From the NCBI GenBank assembly GCA_012295275.1, contig CM022671.1, positions 15,695,456-15,759,455 on the forward strand: 64,000 nucleotides of DNA, read 5' to 3'. Origin of the DNA: Chrysomallon squamiferum. Lineage: Eukaryota > Mollusca > Gastropoda > Neomphalida > Peltospiridae. The translations under genes and the position numbers were made by a program. The notes beneath the pieces are model-generated. The model made no database searches, was not told the origin of the DNA, and worked only from the letters and a program-made list of their open reading frames with translations. Within the stretch, counting starts at the first letter, position 1; every line of letters begins with the position of its first letter. Positions 44,120 to 56,590 of this stretch are shown here, in pieces.

Positions 44120-44287
44120 AGTGTTACCTCCTAAGTAAAAACAAATATTTTTGTCATTTAATCTTTATTTCGCTTTTATCTGTGTAAAACAATATATTCA
44201 CAAACAAAAGAACCCACATAACATACATACATACATATATAAATACGCTACAGTCTGATTTATTTATTAATTTGTTACTGAAACTTC

Positions 44288-44328
<41 letters not shown>

Positions 44329-44445
44329 TATTTTCTGTTGAAGATGTTGAGTTTTCAATATCATATTTATCTTATTTTTGAATTTACTCAGTTATATATA
44401 TATATATATGTATTTTGTTTTATAAATAACGACAATGTTGACAAA

Positions 44446-44490
<45 letters not shown>

Positions 44491-44650
44491 AACACCTCAA
44501 ACACTCTCGTAAAAACACTAAGACACTGCTGCTAAAACGTCTGGCTATGCTTTTATCCAGAAAGTTTCTCCGCAGCATAATTTAATTGCATTATTAAATG
44601 ACCATGAGCGTTTGACGAAATGTATTGTCGTTTGATATTTACTGGAAACA

Positions 44651-44698
<48 letters not shown>

Positions 44699-44807
44699 AG
44701 TCTACTGTATTTTCCTTAAATAATTTAGGTTCAGGTGTGTTTTCTGACTAAACCGTTCATATCCTGATTTATACGGATCAACAATGTTCATTAAAAACTG
44801 GAATATA
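44120..44807. repeat. AT and AC microsatellite cluster before array A
   Basis: (AT)n at 44294-44325, (AC)n at 44447-44485 and (AT)n at 44652-44696. The last abuts the composite element. Confidence 0.85.
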
Positions 44808-45757
44808 GAGACACACTGAGAACTTATGTATGAAAATACACTGGAAACGTATAGATCAAAACGCAATGAGAACTTACATATCAAAACTCATTGAGAAGTT
44901 ATATATCAAAACTCATTGAGAAGTTATATATCAAAACATACTGAGAACTTATGTATGAAAATACACTGGAAACGTATAGATCAAAACGCAATGAGAACTT
45001 ACATATCAAAACTCATTGAGAAGTTATATATCAAAACTCACTGAGAACTTATGTATGAAAATACACTGGAAACGTATAGATCAAAACTCATTGAGAAGTT
45101 ATATATCAAAACTCGTTGAGAAGTTATATATCAAAACATACTGAGAACTTCTGAAAAATATTTAAAACTTATATATCAAAATACACTGAGAACTTATATA
45201 TTAAAACACATTGAGAACTTACATATCAAAACTTATTGAGAAGTTATATATCAAAATACACTGAGAACGTATATCGTAAAACGCTCTGACAACTTACATA
45301 CCAAAACACATTCAGAACGTGTACATCAAAAACAAACTGAAAACTTGCATATTAAAACACGCTGAGAATATGTTTATAAAAAAAAAAAAAAAAAAAAATT
45401 ACAGATCAAAACACATTGAGAACGTATATATTATTAAAACACATTGATAATTTACGTGATAAAACACAATGATAGTATATATACCAAAATACATTGAGAA
45501 GAGGTACATCAAAACACATTGAGAACTTATATATCAAAACACGTTGAAAAATTATTTATCAAAACGCATTGAGATCTTATATATCAAACTTATAAATTGA
45601 GAACTGATATATCAAAAACACACTGAAAACTGATGCATTAAAACTGAGAAATGATACATAAAAACACGGAGAACTTAAATATAAAAACACACTGAAAACT
45701 TTTATATCAAAATGCATTGAGACTCAATAAAACCTCACTGAAAATTCATATATTAAA
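44808..45757 (+). repeat. minisatellite of about 25 bp with higher-order structure (array A)
   Basis: Nearly 40 units of about CATTGAGAACTTATATATCA plus AAACA. At the left end a five-unit block (about 125 bp, containing GTATGAAAATACACTGGAAA) repeats at 44815, 44941 and, shortened, 45041, so units amplified as blocks. Divergence rises to the right, with an A-run at 45379-45398. The reverse complement of the same unit forms the array at 61.7-62.65 kb. Confidence 0.93.
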
Positions 45758-46073
45758 AAGAAAAGAAAATAATGTTTTTGGTTAATTTTAAAAACTATAT
45801 ATAAAAAAAAGTATATACATGAAAAGACACAGCTAATTTTCAGTTCTGAGACAGACATTTTATCAAAAGAATTCATCTGAGAAATGGTGAGACAGGAAAA
45901 TGTATTGAATTAGCTGAGCTGTAACCTGTATTAAAATAGATTATTGAATATATAATATGATATAAAAATGTAAAATGACACAAAAAGATGGCTGTGAATT
46001 TTTTCCCTTGAATGTAATTGCTTACCTACAATTGGATAAAAGTAAAACCTACCATATATATATATATATATAT
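44808..46073 (+). mobile_element. composite repeat element, copy A (minisatellite plus unique segment)
   Basis: Array A is followed by about 230 bp of non-tandem sequence (45845-46048) that also follows the inverted array at 61.4 kb. Shared blocks include TTATCAAAAGAATTCATCTG, GTATTGAATTAGCTGAGCTG and TAACCTGTATTAAAATAGAT. Both copies end next to an (AT)n tract. No coding capacity and no clear terminal repeats were seen. A non-autonomous transposon carrying internal tandem repeats is the simplest reading; a segmental inverted duplication is the alternative. Confidence 0.65.
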
Positions 46074-46210
46074 TTTTATGTATGTATGTGTGTATGTATG
46101 TATGTATGTATTTATGTATTTTTCTTTCTTTCTTTGTAAAAATATTTGTTTGTTTAATTATTTGTTTTATAATTTATTTATTTACTTACTTACTTACTTA
46201 ATTACATATT

Positions 46211-46300
46211 TATTTATATATTTATTTATATGCTTCTCTCTCTTTTTGTATGTATGTACAAAAAGAGAAAGAAGCATATAAATAAATATAAAAATAAATA
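46211..46300. repeat. long near-perfect inverted repeat, about 40-bp arms, 6-base loop
   Basis: The left arm ends TATGCTTCTCTCTCTTTTTG TA and the right arm begins TACAAAAAGAGAAAGAAGCA, with loop TGTATG (46251-46256). One or two mismatches over about 40 bp. An (AT)n of about 20 copies (46314-46353) and (AC)n (46366-46390) follow. Confidence 0.9.
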
Positions 46301-46309
46301 AATATATAA

Positions 46310-46359
<50 letters not shown>

Positions 46360-46439
46360 ATAGTACACACACACACACACACACACATACACACACTCAC
46401 ACACGTATGTATGTATATACTATGTATATATATGTGTGT

Positions 46440-46690
46440 TTGTGTGTGTTAGTCCGCTGTCTAATCGTTCTATATTTGTCCTGGCAAGTCGAGTATTTTT
46501 GTAAAAGAGATTTAAATGTAAAGCACGCTGGGTGGATAATGAATGTCGCTGTGCATGCGTGCAAGACGTCGTCTATTACGTCAGACTTCATTACACTGTC
46601 GTCCAGGGCAGATTATTCACCGTGAATACCGAGGATTCTATGACTCGTTTATAACTAAATAATGTGATCTAACAGAGGACATTTTGTTAG
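46440..46690. other. complex non-coding island with CRE-like site
   Basis: No simple repeats, several CpGs, CTATTACGTCAGAC near 46571 and GCATGCGTGCAAGACGTCGT just before it. Possible regulatory element; no coding signal. Confidence 0.3.
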
Positions 46691-48548
46691 TACATTAGAC
46701 CTTTTCACTGGTATGTGTGTGTGTGTGTTGTGGGGGGGTGTATATGTGTTCGTGTGTAATGTTTGTTGATATACTTACTGAAAGTTGCATGGATTTACAG
46801 AAACATTCAAACACACACACACACAGACACACACAGACACACACAACACAGATACATTTTAAGTAAATATAATCAAATGTTTATCGGTGACTATCGATGA
46901 AAAAAATGCATTAATAAATAAAATATTTTTGTATATCATAAAATGTAACTCGCATAATAAAATAGGCAAACATTTCTGCATTACAAGAATCCCAAACCGT
47001 TTTGACGGTCAGCCATTGTAGACTGGTTTTCTAACTGCTGTAACTTCTCACAATGTTTCTTTCACATTGTGAATCACGGTAGATGAAACAGATCATTGAA
47101 ACGTTCCTAGAAGTGTCATCGGTCTAAAGTACATTATAGACACAAACGATGTATTACTAAATTTGCCCTATTCTGGAAATCACTTTGACCTTCATCGCCG
47201 TTATTAGAAGTGGGGAAAATCGTGATTCAGTGAAATCACTCAGACTCCATCTGGTGGCCGACGATTACAAAAATGCTACAAAGAAAGTGTCAGACAGATC
47301 GATGCAAGTTATTTAAATTAAAGCTTATGTATAATTCAAAACAGCTTATCTTATGCCAGTAAATGAACGGTCTCTAGGTTTAGCATGTCTAAGGTACAAG
47401 CCAAGAATTGAAGACCCGTACTTTACATAATCTGTACATTTGCTATTTTTATTGTCCGTATTAAAACATAATTGTCTGTGTTTAAACATAACTGCCCGCA
47501 TTAAAGTATAACTGTATATGTTAAAACAACTGCCCGCATTAAAATATAACTGTCTATGTTAAAACAACTGCCCGCATTAAAACATAATTGTCTGTGTTGA
47601 AACAACCGTGAACATAATTTGTGTAAGCTAAGACATTAATTTTGTATTTTTTATTCAAAACCGCACTTTTCAAGATCCTTCATTATTATTTTATTCTCGT
47701 TTTTATAAACATAATTTGCACTTTCTTTGATTGCCAATAATGAGAGTTTAGTTAGTGCTAACCGATCATTCGACAAACGAAAAAAAACGAAATGATTTTT
47801 TTTTAAAAATAATATTTGGCATGTTGTCATTCTGTACGTAAATCAGTGAATTGTGTAAGTAATTTCTAAGAAGTTTTTAATATTATCAAGATTTAGAAAA
47901 TTCCATTATTTATTATCAAAACAAGTTATTAGAATGTGTCAGTTTTGATCACTCGTAATCAACAAATGTAAATGTGACGATGTAAAGCATGACAAAAAAA
48001 AATCTTCATATAACCACTGCAGAAAAACTATTATAAAATGGAAATAACTAATAATTACTGTTTTTTACGCGATCAATAATAAAAACATTTTGTTTTCGTG
48101 TTGTTTCCAAATCGTGCTTATATTTTCATTAATTCTTTGCGGCATTTCAGAGGTAACGATAATTTAGTAACTTGCAGACAGCACGCAATGATTTCATCAT
48201 CGTGTTTGTTTATACTGTTGTAAAAACTCAGTGAGAAAATGATTTAATCAAAGAATTCCGTCTCCGAAGTGTGAATATATTATTTTAAAAACTGGCTTAA
48301 TGAAACTATGCGGCTCTCAAACCTGAAGTAATTATTATTCTTCTTAACTTCTGTTATTTTCTTAACTCAAATTATTACTTTGATTAAAAGATGAAAAAAA
48401 ACAGAGAAGCATTTCATTCGTAGTTGCAAAAATGTATTTGTCGTTGGTGGGATCTAAAAATAATTGGCCATTATTGGAATGGATAGCCTTCAATTACAAA
48501 TTTTATGTTTTAACAGTTTTTTTTTAACAACACCTACAATTGCCTACA

Positions 48549-48645
<97 letters not shown>

Positions 48646-49067
48646 AATCATCTTAAACAACACATGGTATGACAGATACTACTGTATGATGGTATGGGCA
48701 GTAGTCTCACATACCGGCAGGACCTACCTGACTCGCATAGAAAGCAATTTAACGGGCAGAAAGATACCAGTGTAAAATTCTGTATGCATCGCGGAAAAAG
48801 CTAGCGCTGTTCTCGAACACGACAACGTAGACCACATTCAGTTACAATGACACCAGCATCTCTGCGTAACAATATTCATGTCCCGCCCTGTCAGGCTGGG
48901 TATGTTTTAACCCTTTCACATTTATGGAATGAGATGTATATACGGGTAATCGTCAAGACGTGGTTCATAAATTCAAATAACAAGTTTTTCTTCTAACAGC
49001 ATTGTTATGTTTGTTTTTTGAAGCTCGAACAAATCTAAACAAATAGAAAATACAGGTCATTTTTCTT

Positions 49068-49102
<35 letters not shown>

Positions 49103-49232
49103 TTTTTTATTTTATTTTATTTTATTTTTTTTTTTTTTTTTTTTTTTTGGCTTGTCAGATGAAACTTCTTTTTGCTGTTGGTAACGTTTTATTTTATTTT
49201 ATTTATTTATTATTTTTGTTCTTATTGTTCTT

Positions 49233-49268
<36 letters not shown>

Positions 49269-50430
49269 ATTTATTTTTTTATTTTAACATTCTCTTGTCT
49301 ATTTTAAATAAAAGAACAAATCATAGCAAATATTCGAGAAATTCTTATTTGAATTTCCGAACCACATGTCTTGAAAAAAAACCGTATGTTCGACCAAGAC
49401 CGCATCAACCACAATCACAGAACCTGCAAGCTAAAATGTAATTACAAACACACACTTATAAAATATATTCCTGAAAACATTTAAGAGCGATTCTCTTGAA
49501 ATTGTTTCAGACCGATGTAAGGAAAGTCATATTGTTAGCTAATTTTGTGATGGATTGCTTTCAAATTAAATTGCCGTCACATTGTCAAGTGTCTTAGAGA
49601 GTGACATAAGGGATCGATAACTCTAATGTGAAACAGTAGCTGGGAGAAGTTTGTTAGTTATTTGTCGCTTTGGTTTCATCGACCGAGCTGACAAGTACAA
49701 ACACAAACCTGATTAACATGGATGAAACAGTAAGAAAAATACTCTATGAGTCTAGTAACTTCACTAGCAGTTAACATCCTCTTTTCATCTAATGTCAAAA
49801 CGTATATGTAGACAGTAAGTCAACGCGTGAAAGAATGTTAATGATACAAATTCTCCCTCTCATTACGTCACTTATCTGGTTAATTGTTCCGTAGTGTTTT
49901 CCCTGCTTTCTATAACCGTCGTGTGTAATGATTCTCTATAATTATTATTAAATGTTCTTAAAGGTTTTGTTTTTAACGTTGTTATTTGTTGTTTCTTGTT
50001 TCTTTGTTTCTTTCTTTAATTTAAAAAGTATTATGAGAAATTGAAATGATAGTTCTTCATCTTTAATGTAAATATATTTTAAATGTTTTATTGTTCACTT
50101 TTATTGTTGTAGTTTTTGTTTTGTTTTTAATAATAACGTACACACCGATATAAATTAAATATTTTTCTGGTTGTAATAACTCACATCCCACATGAAGCAA
50201 ACACACACGCACGCACGGGGTTTTAAATGGTATTGCATCGTTGTTGGATGCAACTGTACATTTATGATTTACTCTATCTGCATTGTTCCGATATTGAAAT
50301 ATTTTTATTATTAATTTATTTATATTGCATGATCATTATTTATTGAATATTTCGTGGATAATCTTAGTAAATACATTATATTTAGAATAGTCATTATATA
50401 GATTATATATAATAAATTCTAATCGCAAGT
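46690..50430. other. intergenic, no gene seen
   Basis: (AC)n near 46812, the minisatellite at 47455, (CT)n of about 44 copies at 48554-48641, a complex piece at 48660-48960, (TTTA)n and poly-T at 49070-49148 and (TTG)n at 49225-49268. Confidence 0.65.
47455..47605 (+). repeat. minisatellite of about 48 bp
   Basis: Three to four units with CTGCCCGCATTAAAATATAA and CTGTCTATGTTAAAACAA. Non-coding. Confidence 0.8.
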
Positions 50431-51005
50431 GGCTAAATGTCACGTCCAAAGTTTCACGTCACGGTATTATCTGGCTGTATTATTTTCATATCTGCCGTAA
50501 CAGAGATTGTTTTCTACATATCAGTTAATTCATTCATAAGCTTCACGCTCATGGCAATCACAAGGTCAGTTACAAAGTAGGAGATAACAAGGGCTGGAAA
50601 GCCGCTATCATTTATTTTTACAGTGCGAGTGAGCGACAGTATATTTCCATAGCGAAGAGATTACGGAAAAACCCGGAAGTTGCCATTCCCTTTAGTGCCT
50701 TCGCCGGTCCTCGTTTGTCAGTATCGAATATTCCTGACTTTCCGTCAGCAGACGTGTTCGCGTTTGATTGCAATATGTGCAAACCGTTTGATTTAGAGAT
50801 TCGATAGCCAGAAAGCATGCACTTTCGGCAAGCGAGTTCCGGTTTCCGGTTGCCAGCCTCCTACACTGTCACCGGGTTCATCTTAATAATACGGTTCAGT
50901 GCAATTTACGTGAACTTGTGATTGCTCCCTATCACTCAGCGTTATTTATTATTTCCCGCGAAGATTTGGTCGCTGTCAGGTACAGATAGAATCTGTGTGA
51001 CGTGC
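50430..51005. other. CpG-enriched island with ETS-like motifs; promoter or conserved element candidate
   Basis: Nearly 600 bp of complex sequence with many CpGs, unlike its neighbours. It includes ACCCGGAAGTTGCC, GAGTTCCGGTTTCCGGTTGC and TGTCACGTCC/TTTCACGTCACGG. An ATG-started 65-codon minus-strand ORF (50618-50815) reads plausibly but matches nothing I know. Confidence 0.35.
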
Positions 51006-51234
51006 AGAGGAATTTTAATTCTATCGATTTTATTTTTATTTTTTATTTTTTTTATATTTTTTATTTATTTTTTATTTTTATGTTATTTAGTTAGTACTTA
51101 GTTACTTAGGTAGGTAGGTTAGTGTTTATGTTATTTTATTTTTAATCATTATTATTACCATTTTTTTAAATTTATTTGTTTATTTATTATTTTTTATTTA
51201 TTTATTTATTTGTTTCTTATTTTTAGTGAATAAG

Positions 51235-51275
<41 letters not shown>

Positions 51276-51916
51276 ATATATATATATACATATATATTGC
51301 ATAATTTTGATTTATTTGTGGTTATTTGTGGTATCATAAATAGAATTGTGGGGTATGTAGAAATAGTTAAAATGTTTCTTGCATATCTATGACATTTTTT
51401 GTTCCTCAAGACTTAATTAATAACATTATTTAAAAACAAAAGAGTAAACCACTGATCAGACGTTTTAATTCTTTTCCAGAGTTTACCAGATGTCGTATTA
51501 ATTAAATGAAAACTGTAACGAACTAATCTGAGAGGAATTGATTCCTTTTAATATATTTTTTTTTTTTTTTTATCAAATCAATAAAGAAAGTAAAAATGAG
51601 CAATGAGAGGTGATATTGATGTGAATTAATCTAACAAATATTGTTTTTCCATAAATTCTAGTGCAAAATAAATGAAGCCTGAATATCAAGTCTTCAAAAA
51701 AGTATTCTTTGATGTTATCTGTAAATGAAGCTAATAAATTTATTAACGATTTTATTTTTTTTCGTCGTCTTTCTTTCTACCCTGAGCAAACTGTTAAGCT
51801 ATTTTAAAAACAATCCTGCAAGTCGAAATATAGAATTTAAAAAAAAAAAAAAAAAACAACAACAAAAAAAAAAAAAAAAAAAAAAAAAAATGTTTCAGTT
51901 ACTGTAAGAATGTAAA
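51006..51916. other. AT-rich intergenic with AT/GT compound repeat and poly-A tract
   Basis: TTTA/TTTTA repeats at 51025-51220, (AT)n(GT)n(AT)n at 51235-51297, and an A-rich tract of about 50 bp at 51839-51890. Confidence 0.75.
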
Positions 51917-52300
51917 ATTATCTGAATTAAAAGTCTCTTTATGCTTTATTAAATTTTTTTTTTTAAATGATATCTTCGTCGCAAAGCCAATTATGAACGT
52001 AACTAATATTGTATGTTTCTGCGTTTTCACTAAAAACTATTCTTATTTCTAATTATTATTATTATCATCATCATCATCATCATCGTGCATGATATATTCT
52101 CTTAATTAATTATCTGAATTAAAAGTATCTTTATGCTTTATAAAATAATTTTTTATTTTTTTTTTTTTTTTTTTTTAAATGATAGCTTCGTCGCAAAGCC
52201 AATTATGAACCTAACTAATATTGTATGTTTCTGCGTTTTCACCAAAAACTATTCTTATTTCTAATTATTATCATCATCATCATAATGCATAATATATTCT
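51917..52300 (+). repeat. tandem duplication of about 190 bp
   Basis: Two copies starting TTATCTGAATTAAAAGT (51918 and 52109). They share CTTCGTCGCAAAGCCAATTA, TATTGTATGTTTCTGCGTTT and AACTATTCTTATTTCTAATT, each ending in ATC repeats and a GTGCATGATATATT-like tail. Poly-T length differs between them. Confidence 0.9.
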
Positions 52301-52399
52301 CTTAGAATCATTAGCAATGTAAAAATATTAATGGTTACTCTAAACATATTTGCATGAGATATCTGATCGGCAGATCTGATTTAGAAAAATCCTTAACAT

Positions 52400-52680
52400 T
52401 ATATTCCATTACATAAACTGAACAGATTTAACAGGACGTAATACTGCACGGTGTTACAGACGATGCTGGAATACTTAGTAACATGGCCTCGTCGCAGCTG
52501 AACAATGCAAGCAACACGCAAAGCTGCACGGACACGAAATTACGCGAAGGATTATAACAGCTCATACATGTAAATACTAATTTGATCGAATGCAAATGAA
52601 AATTCGTCGCTCGTTGCATTACTTCTGATAGGAAAGGAACACGAACCATCTGGCATGTCCTGGATCCACTACTAAGCTAG
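52400..52680. other. complex non-coding island with POU octamer
   Basis: About 280 bp free of simple repeats, with CpGs and a consensus octamer ATGCAAAT at 52590-52597. Possible enhancer; no coding signal accepted. Confidence 0.3.
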
Positions 52681-52797
52681 GCATTACATAAATTACAAAC
52701 TCTAAAAACAAAAGATTTATAATTACTTGGATTTTTAACCTCTCATTTTCATTTATTCTAAACAGTAAACTAATTAACTAAATATCCTTGGTGCTGG

Positions 52798-52855
<58 letters not shown>

Positions 52856-53960
52856 TCCAAATAAATATTTTCGGTTTTCAACCAGAACAGAACGTAACTG
52901 ATACCAGTGACCTACTAGTCAGTTGCAAGCTCATTTGCAACGCTTTGATCGGCAGCATTAACATCTGTGTGGCTACATCGTTAGAAAATAAAATTTTGAG
53001 AAGATTAACTTCTCTAATACGCAGGAAATGAAGTGAACGAGTTTGTAGCTTTTTCTTATTTACATCGCCATATTTAATCTACGAAAGATGGCGGCAGAAA
53101 CTACATCAGTTTTTTCATTACGAGGCAATCAGGAACGTGAGAGCCGCGGTTTGATGGCGTGGATTAAACTGATCCAAGTCTAAAACGTAAATAATCATAG
53201 CTATGGACCGGCTGTTTTTACTACATACATTTCTGACTGTAATATGTTGCTGTATTTAAAACTAGCTTCTGTCATCGTTATTACCATCATCAACAATATC
53301 ATCATCATCATTATCATTATTAATTTCTATATGTAAGAGACGAACGTAATTCTAGATGACAGTCCATCATGGTGATCATAGGAATAACCTTGTTATTGAA
53401 TTATTTCACGTTCCATCCAGTGCTCCAAAATCGGCCAATAAACGCAGTGGGTATATACAGTCTTTTCTGTATAATAGTGCATACAAAAGATTCTTTGATA
53501 CTAATTTCAGCGGTTTCCTTCGGCGGTTATCTGAGCGGTCCCTAACCTGAATTTTCGACGCCATAAAATCATCACAATTATAACCATAAATTAAATGTGC
53601 CGAGATCTTCTGTATTTCGTTCATTCTGTTTATATTTCATGCATGAGCAATTTGTTTCTCTTATTTTTTTTGTTATTTTTAATTTTAATTTTTACTCTAT
53701 TTTTATTTTTATTTTTTTTTATTATTATTTATTTTGCTCGTTTGTTTTGTGAGATAGAAGTACTACTGAACTAATGTGTATTACAGCCAGTTACTGCTGA
53801 ACTACTACCGAAACATTCGTTTTAACCGTTATTACTGTTTCCACTGTATTCGTTAATAATAATAATAATAATAATCATGATCATGATCATGATGCTGACA
53901 AACAAAAATAGGATAATAACAACAATAAAACAGTTATGATAAAAGACACAATAATAATGA
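52681..53960. other. intergenic with (AC)n and moderately complex sequence
   Basis: (AC)n at 52800-52850. 52870-53580 is complex, with the small ORF above and ATC repeats at 53282-53322. TTTTTA repeats lie at 53660-53735 and a TGATCA-type palindromic run at 53876-53893. Confidence 0.55.
53088..53183 (+). CDS. candidate 31-codon small ORF or first exon at a YY1-like start
   Basis: The ATG sits inside AAGATGGCGGC, the classic YY1 site found over start codons of many animal genes. The ORF reads MAAETTSVFSLRGNQERESR then GLMAWIKLIQV and TAA. A possible splice donor (GAAC|GTGAGA) after codon 16 would make it a first coding exon. The surrounding sequence is CpG-richer than average. No homologue is recognised; it may be chance. 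Confidence 0.22.
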   Translation: MAAETTSVFSLRGNQERESRGLMAWIKLIQV

Positions 53961-53964
53961 TAAG

Positions 53965-54140
53965 TTCGCATGGTCAAATAGCTAACATTAACGCACAAAG
54001 AAAGGAGATTTCTCTTGCTCCACAGATCAGAATATTGATGTACACAGAGAGCGAGCTCAAGGCTACAGATTACTGAATTTGATAAGAACGATTATCGGCA
54101 TGTTAAAATTCCTGAATAACGTCACACTGATGTAGTCTCA
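53965..54140 (+). repeat. dispersed repeat family 2, copy 1
   Basis: About 176 bp matching 58281-58447. Shared blocks are TTCGCATG, CACAAAGAAAGGAGATTTCT, GAGAGCGAGCTCAAGG, ACAGATTACTGA and CATGTTAAAATTCCTGAATA followed by ACGTCACACTGA. It ends with an inverted pair ACGTCA...TGATGT and TAGTCTCAT. No open frame or tRNA-like boxes recognised. Confidence 0.82.
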
Positions 54141-54530
54141 TATCAGATATTTATTCACAATATTCATTCATGTAGTGTTCAGAGTAAGCAGGGATATTCC
54201 TTTTCAAATATGCGAATAAAATAATCTAAGATATAATAATAATAATGTTAAGTACTCAAAAGTGATATTCTCTATGCGAAATGAAAGGTTAACAACACCA
54301 GGGAACTCGAAATATTAATAATAATAAATTAAATGTTCCGAGTTTTTTCTTCTGTATTTCGTTCACGACAGCAACGAAATTTTTCATAAAACTAATATTT
54401 CAAAATCATAAAATATTTCAGTGCATTCAAATAAACTAACTGAAAAGAAGAATAATAAGAAGAATGTAAACTGAAGAACAATTTAAAAAGTAAAGCGCAA
54501 ATATCAAAATAGAGGGGAGAAAAAATGATG

Positions 54531-54587
<57 letters not shown>

Positions 54588-54907
54588 TGTTGTCTGGTTA
54601 GTTCCGACTATGGCCAAACGTAACTGGAACCCCAAAATCGTGAACAGCGCAAAATATTTTATGCGATAGACAAATATTTTGATATATATTTTTTAAAAAG
54701 CCAAGAAATAATAATGGAAAAAACCTCATGCATGATAACAAATAATCTATATTTATTTTCACTCTTGGTATTTCACCACAGAAGTCATTATTTTAATACA
54801 ACATCAATCATATTTTAATTAAATTTGTTTCATTACATTTGACATTTTACAGTTTAATTGAATTTCTTTTTTTTTTTTTTTTCGGTTTATAAACAATGCT
54901 AAAACTA

Positions 54908-54962
<55 letters not shown>

Positions 54963-56000
54963 TGACAAAAGCTTTCTCTGCTCTGCAGTGGGGGGTCGCC
55001 CGGTTTGTGTGACACGTTTCTGCTTTCCTTGAAGAGGGTTCCCTCATTAACATTTCTCTTTCATCGTTATTTTTAAATATTTTCAGAAAAAACAAGCATC
55101 GGGACAAACATTCAACTTCGTCTTTAGCCAGGATAGCAGGCATCGCAGTATTCGACATGTTTATTACGAGTCTATTATAATAAATGTAATTACAGTTTTG
55201 TTTAAATTTTTATTATACAGTAAGACAGTCCAATGATGGCCCCGCGGGAAGCAAAAGAAAAAAAAAAGTATAAATTATAAATATGCATACAGATTAAAAT
55301 TTCAAAATATCACCATTACGGCGGCTAGCAAATGTTTTTGATTTCGCAGTTTAGGGATACGAGATCCTTAATTTCTAATAATGACGATGACGATGACGAT
55401 AAAATGACGATGATTATGATTGCAACAGTATTTTTTTCATGGTATTCATTTCTTTTTTCAATCTTTGAGTCATCATTGATGCTCGTGTTTCTAAGCTCGT
55501 TGAAAGGGTAAGCTTTATTTTAATTTCACATTATAATTAATTAATAGTGATAAACGTTCTCCATGAAACTACGATCAAAACTAAATATAAATTCCACAAT
55601 TTTGATGAAAAAAAAATGAAAAAAAAAGATCATTAATTTAAAATATTAAAGTGAAATAAATGTAAATAGTACAATATTATACTACTAGTAGTAGAAATAG
55701 GAATAATAGCAATAATAATTATAATGATAGATACATTTATTACATATTAGGAATATAAATACATTGAAAGTATCTGATGGTTTACAGAACATGAGTTTAC
55801 AGTTGGCCAGTTGATTTTTAGTGAAATTTTTCTACAGCTAACTGAATTTATCTCCTGTATTAACCCTCAGTATTCCAGTGTTCTAGTACAAATGTCTTAT
55901 TTGCACCATGTACGCACATTTACTCTACATTGGTATTTCTGTGCTTTCAAATTGATTTGAAGTCGCTAGTTCTAGGTTAAAGAGTAGAAGGAACCTAATT
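54141..56000. other. intergenic, (AAT)n runs, no accepted gene
   Basis: (AAT)n at 54532-54588 and 54908-54962, poly-T at 54868-54882. A complex stretch at 54965-55160 is open on the minus strand but its end is microsatellite-encoded Leu. (GAC/GAT)n lies at 55381-55403. Confidence 0.6.
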
Positions 56001-56590
56001 GTTTTCGCCATGCAACCGAATGATGGCGAAGGTATAAGCGGCTGTCGTAGTCGCTTGACTGGGTTTCTGCTGACGCCATTATGTGACTATTTCGCCGGTA
56101 TTCCTCCTATCCACGATTTCTTATCAGACTTTATCCAATATTTTTTTTTTTTTTTTTTTTTTGCTCGGCGACGTTTTCCGATTGACGCTATTCCGTCCGA
56201 CGTCTGTCCTCGTCAGAGTGTTTTGCGAAGAAGAAGAAAAAGACGAAGAAGACGAAAACCTTGGACGTTGTGTTGACCCAACGTTTCGCTAGACTGCGGT
56301 ACACGACGTCACCTCCAGCTGTAACTGACGACCTACACGTCTCCTTTAAAGCTGTTCTGTTCGACGATACTCAGACCGCCGACTTGTCGCTTGACGATTT
56401 ATTGTTCCTTCGACTTGTCGCTTGACGATTTTGACAACTTGTCGCTCGTCGATATTTCTTGAACGATATTCCAGTCAACGATTTTGCCGACTGTTGACAC
56501 AGTTTGTTGCGATTTCGTGGTTTCCCCAGTTATAGAGTCAAATCGCACCGACTTCCGGTTGAATGTGAAAGCTCTGGTTTTGGTAGCTAA
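56000..56590. other. strikingly CpG-rich segment with internal repeats, origin unknown
   Basis: CpG is far denser than anywhere else in the window. A poly-T (56143-56162) splits it. Downstream, CGACTTGTCGCTTGACGATT occurs twice (about 56382 and 56410) and a variant ACTTGTCGCTCGTCGAT once, and GACG/CGAC motifs recur. Open stretches across 56010-56292 read through the poly-T and an Arg/Glu-coding AAG run, so I do not accept them. A recent transposon insertion or an unmethylated promoter are the two options. Confidence 0.4.

Noticed and set aside
54847-55158. 103-codon minus-strand ORF
   Set aside because: The second half is poly-Leu from an (AAT)n microsatellite; the first half matches no family and lacks splice sites.
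56010-56292. 88- and 69-codon ORFs in the CpG-rich segment
   Set aside because: Both depend on reading a poly-T as poly-Phe and an AAG run as Arg/Lys/Glu. No homologue recognised.
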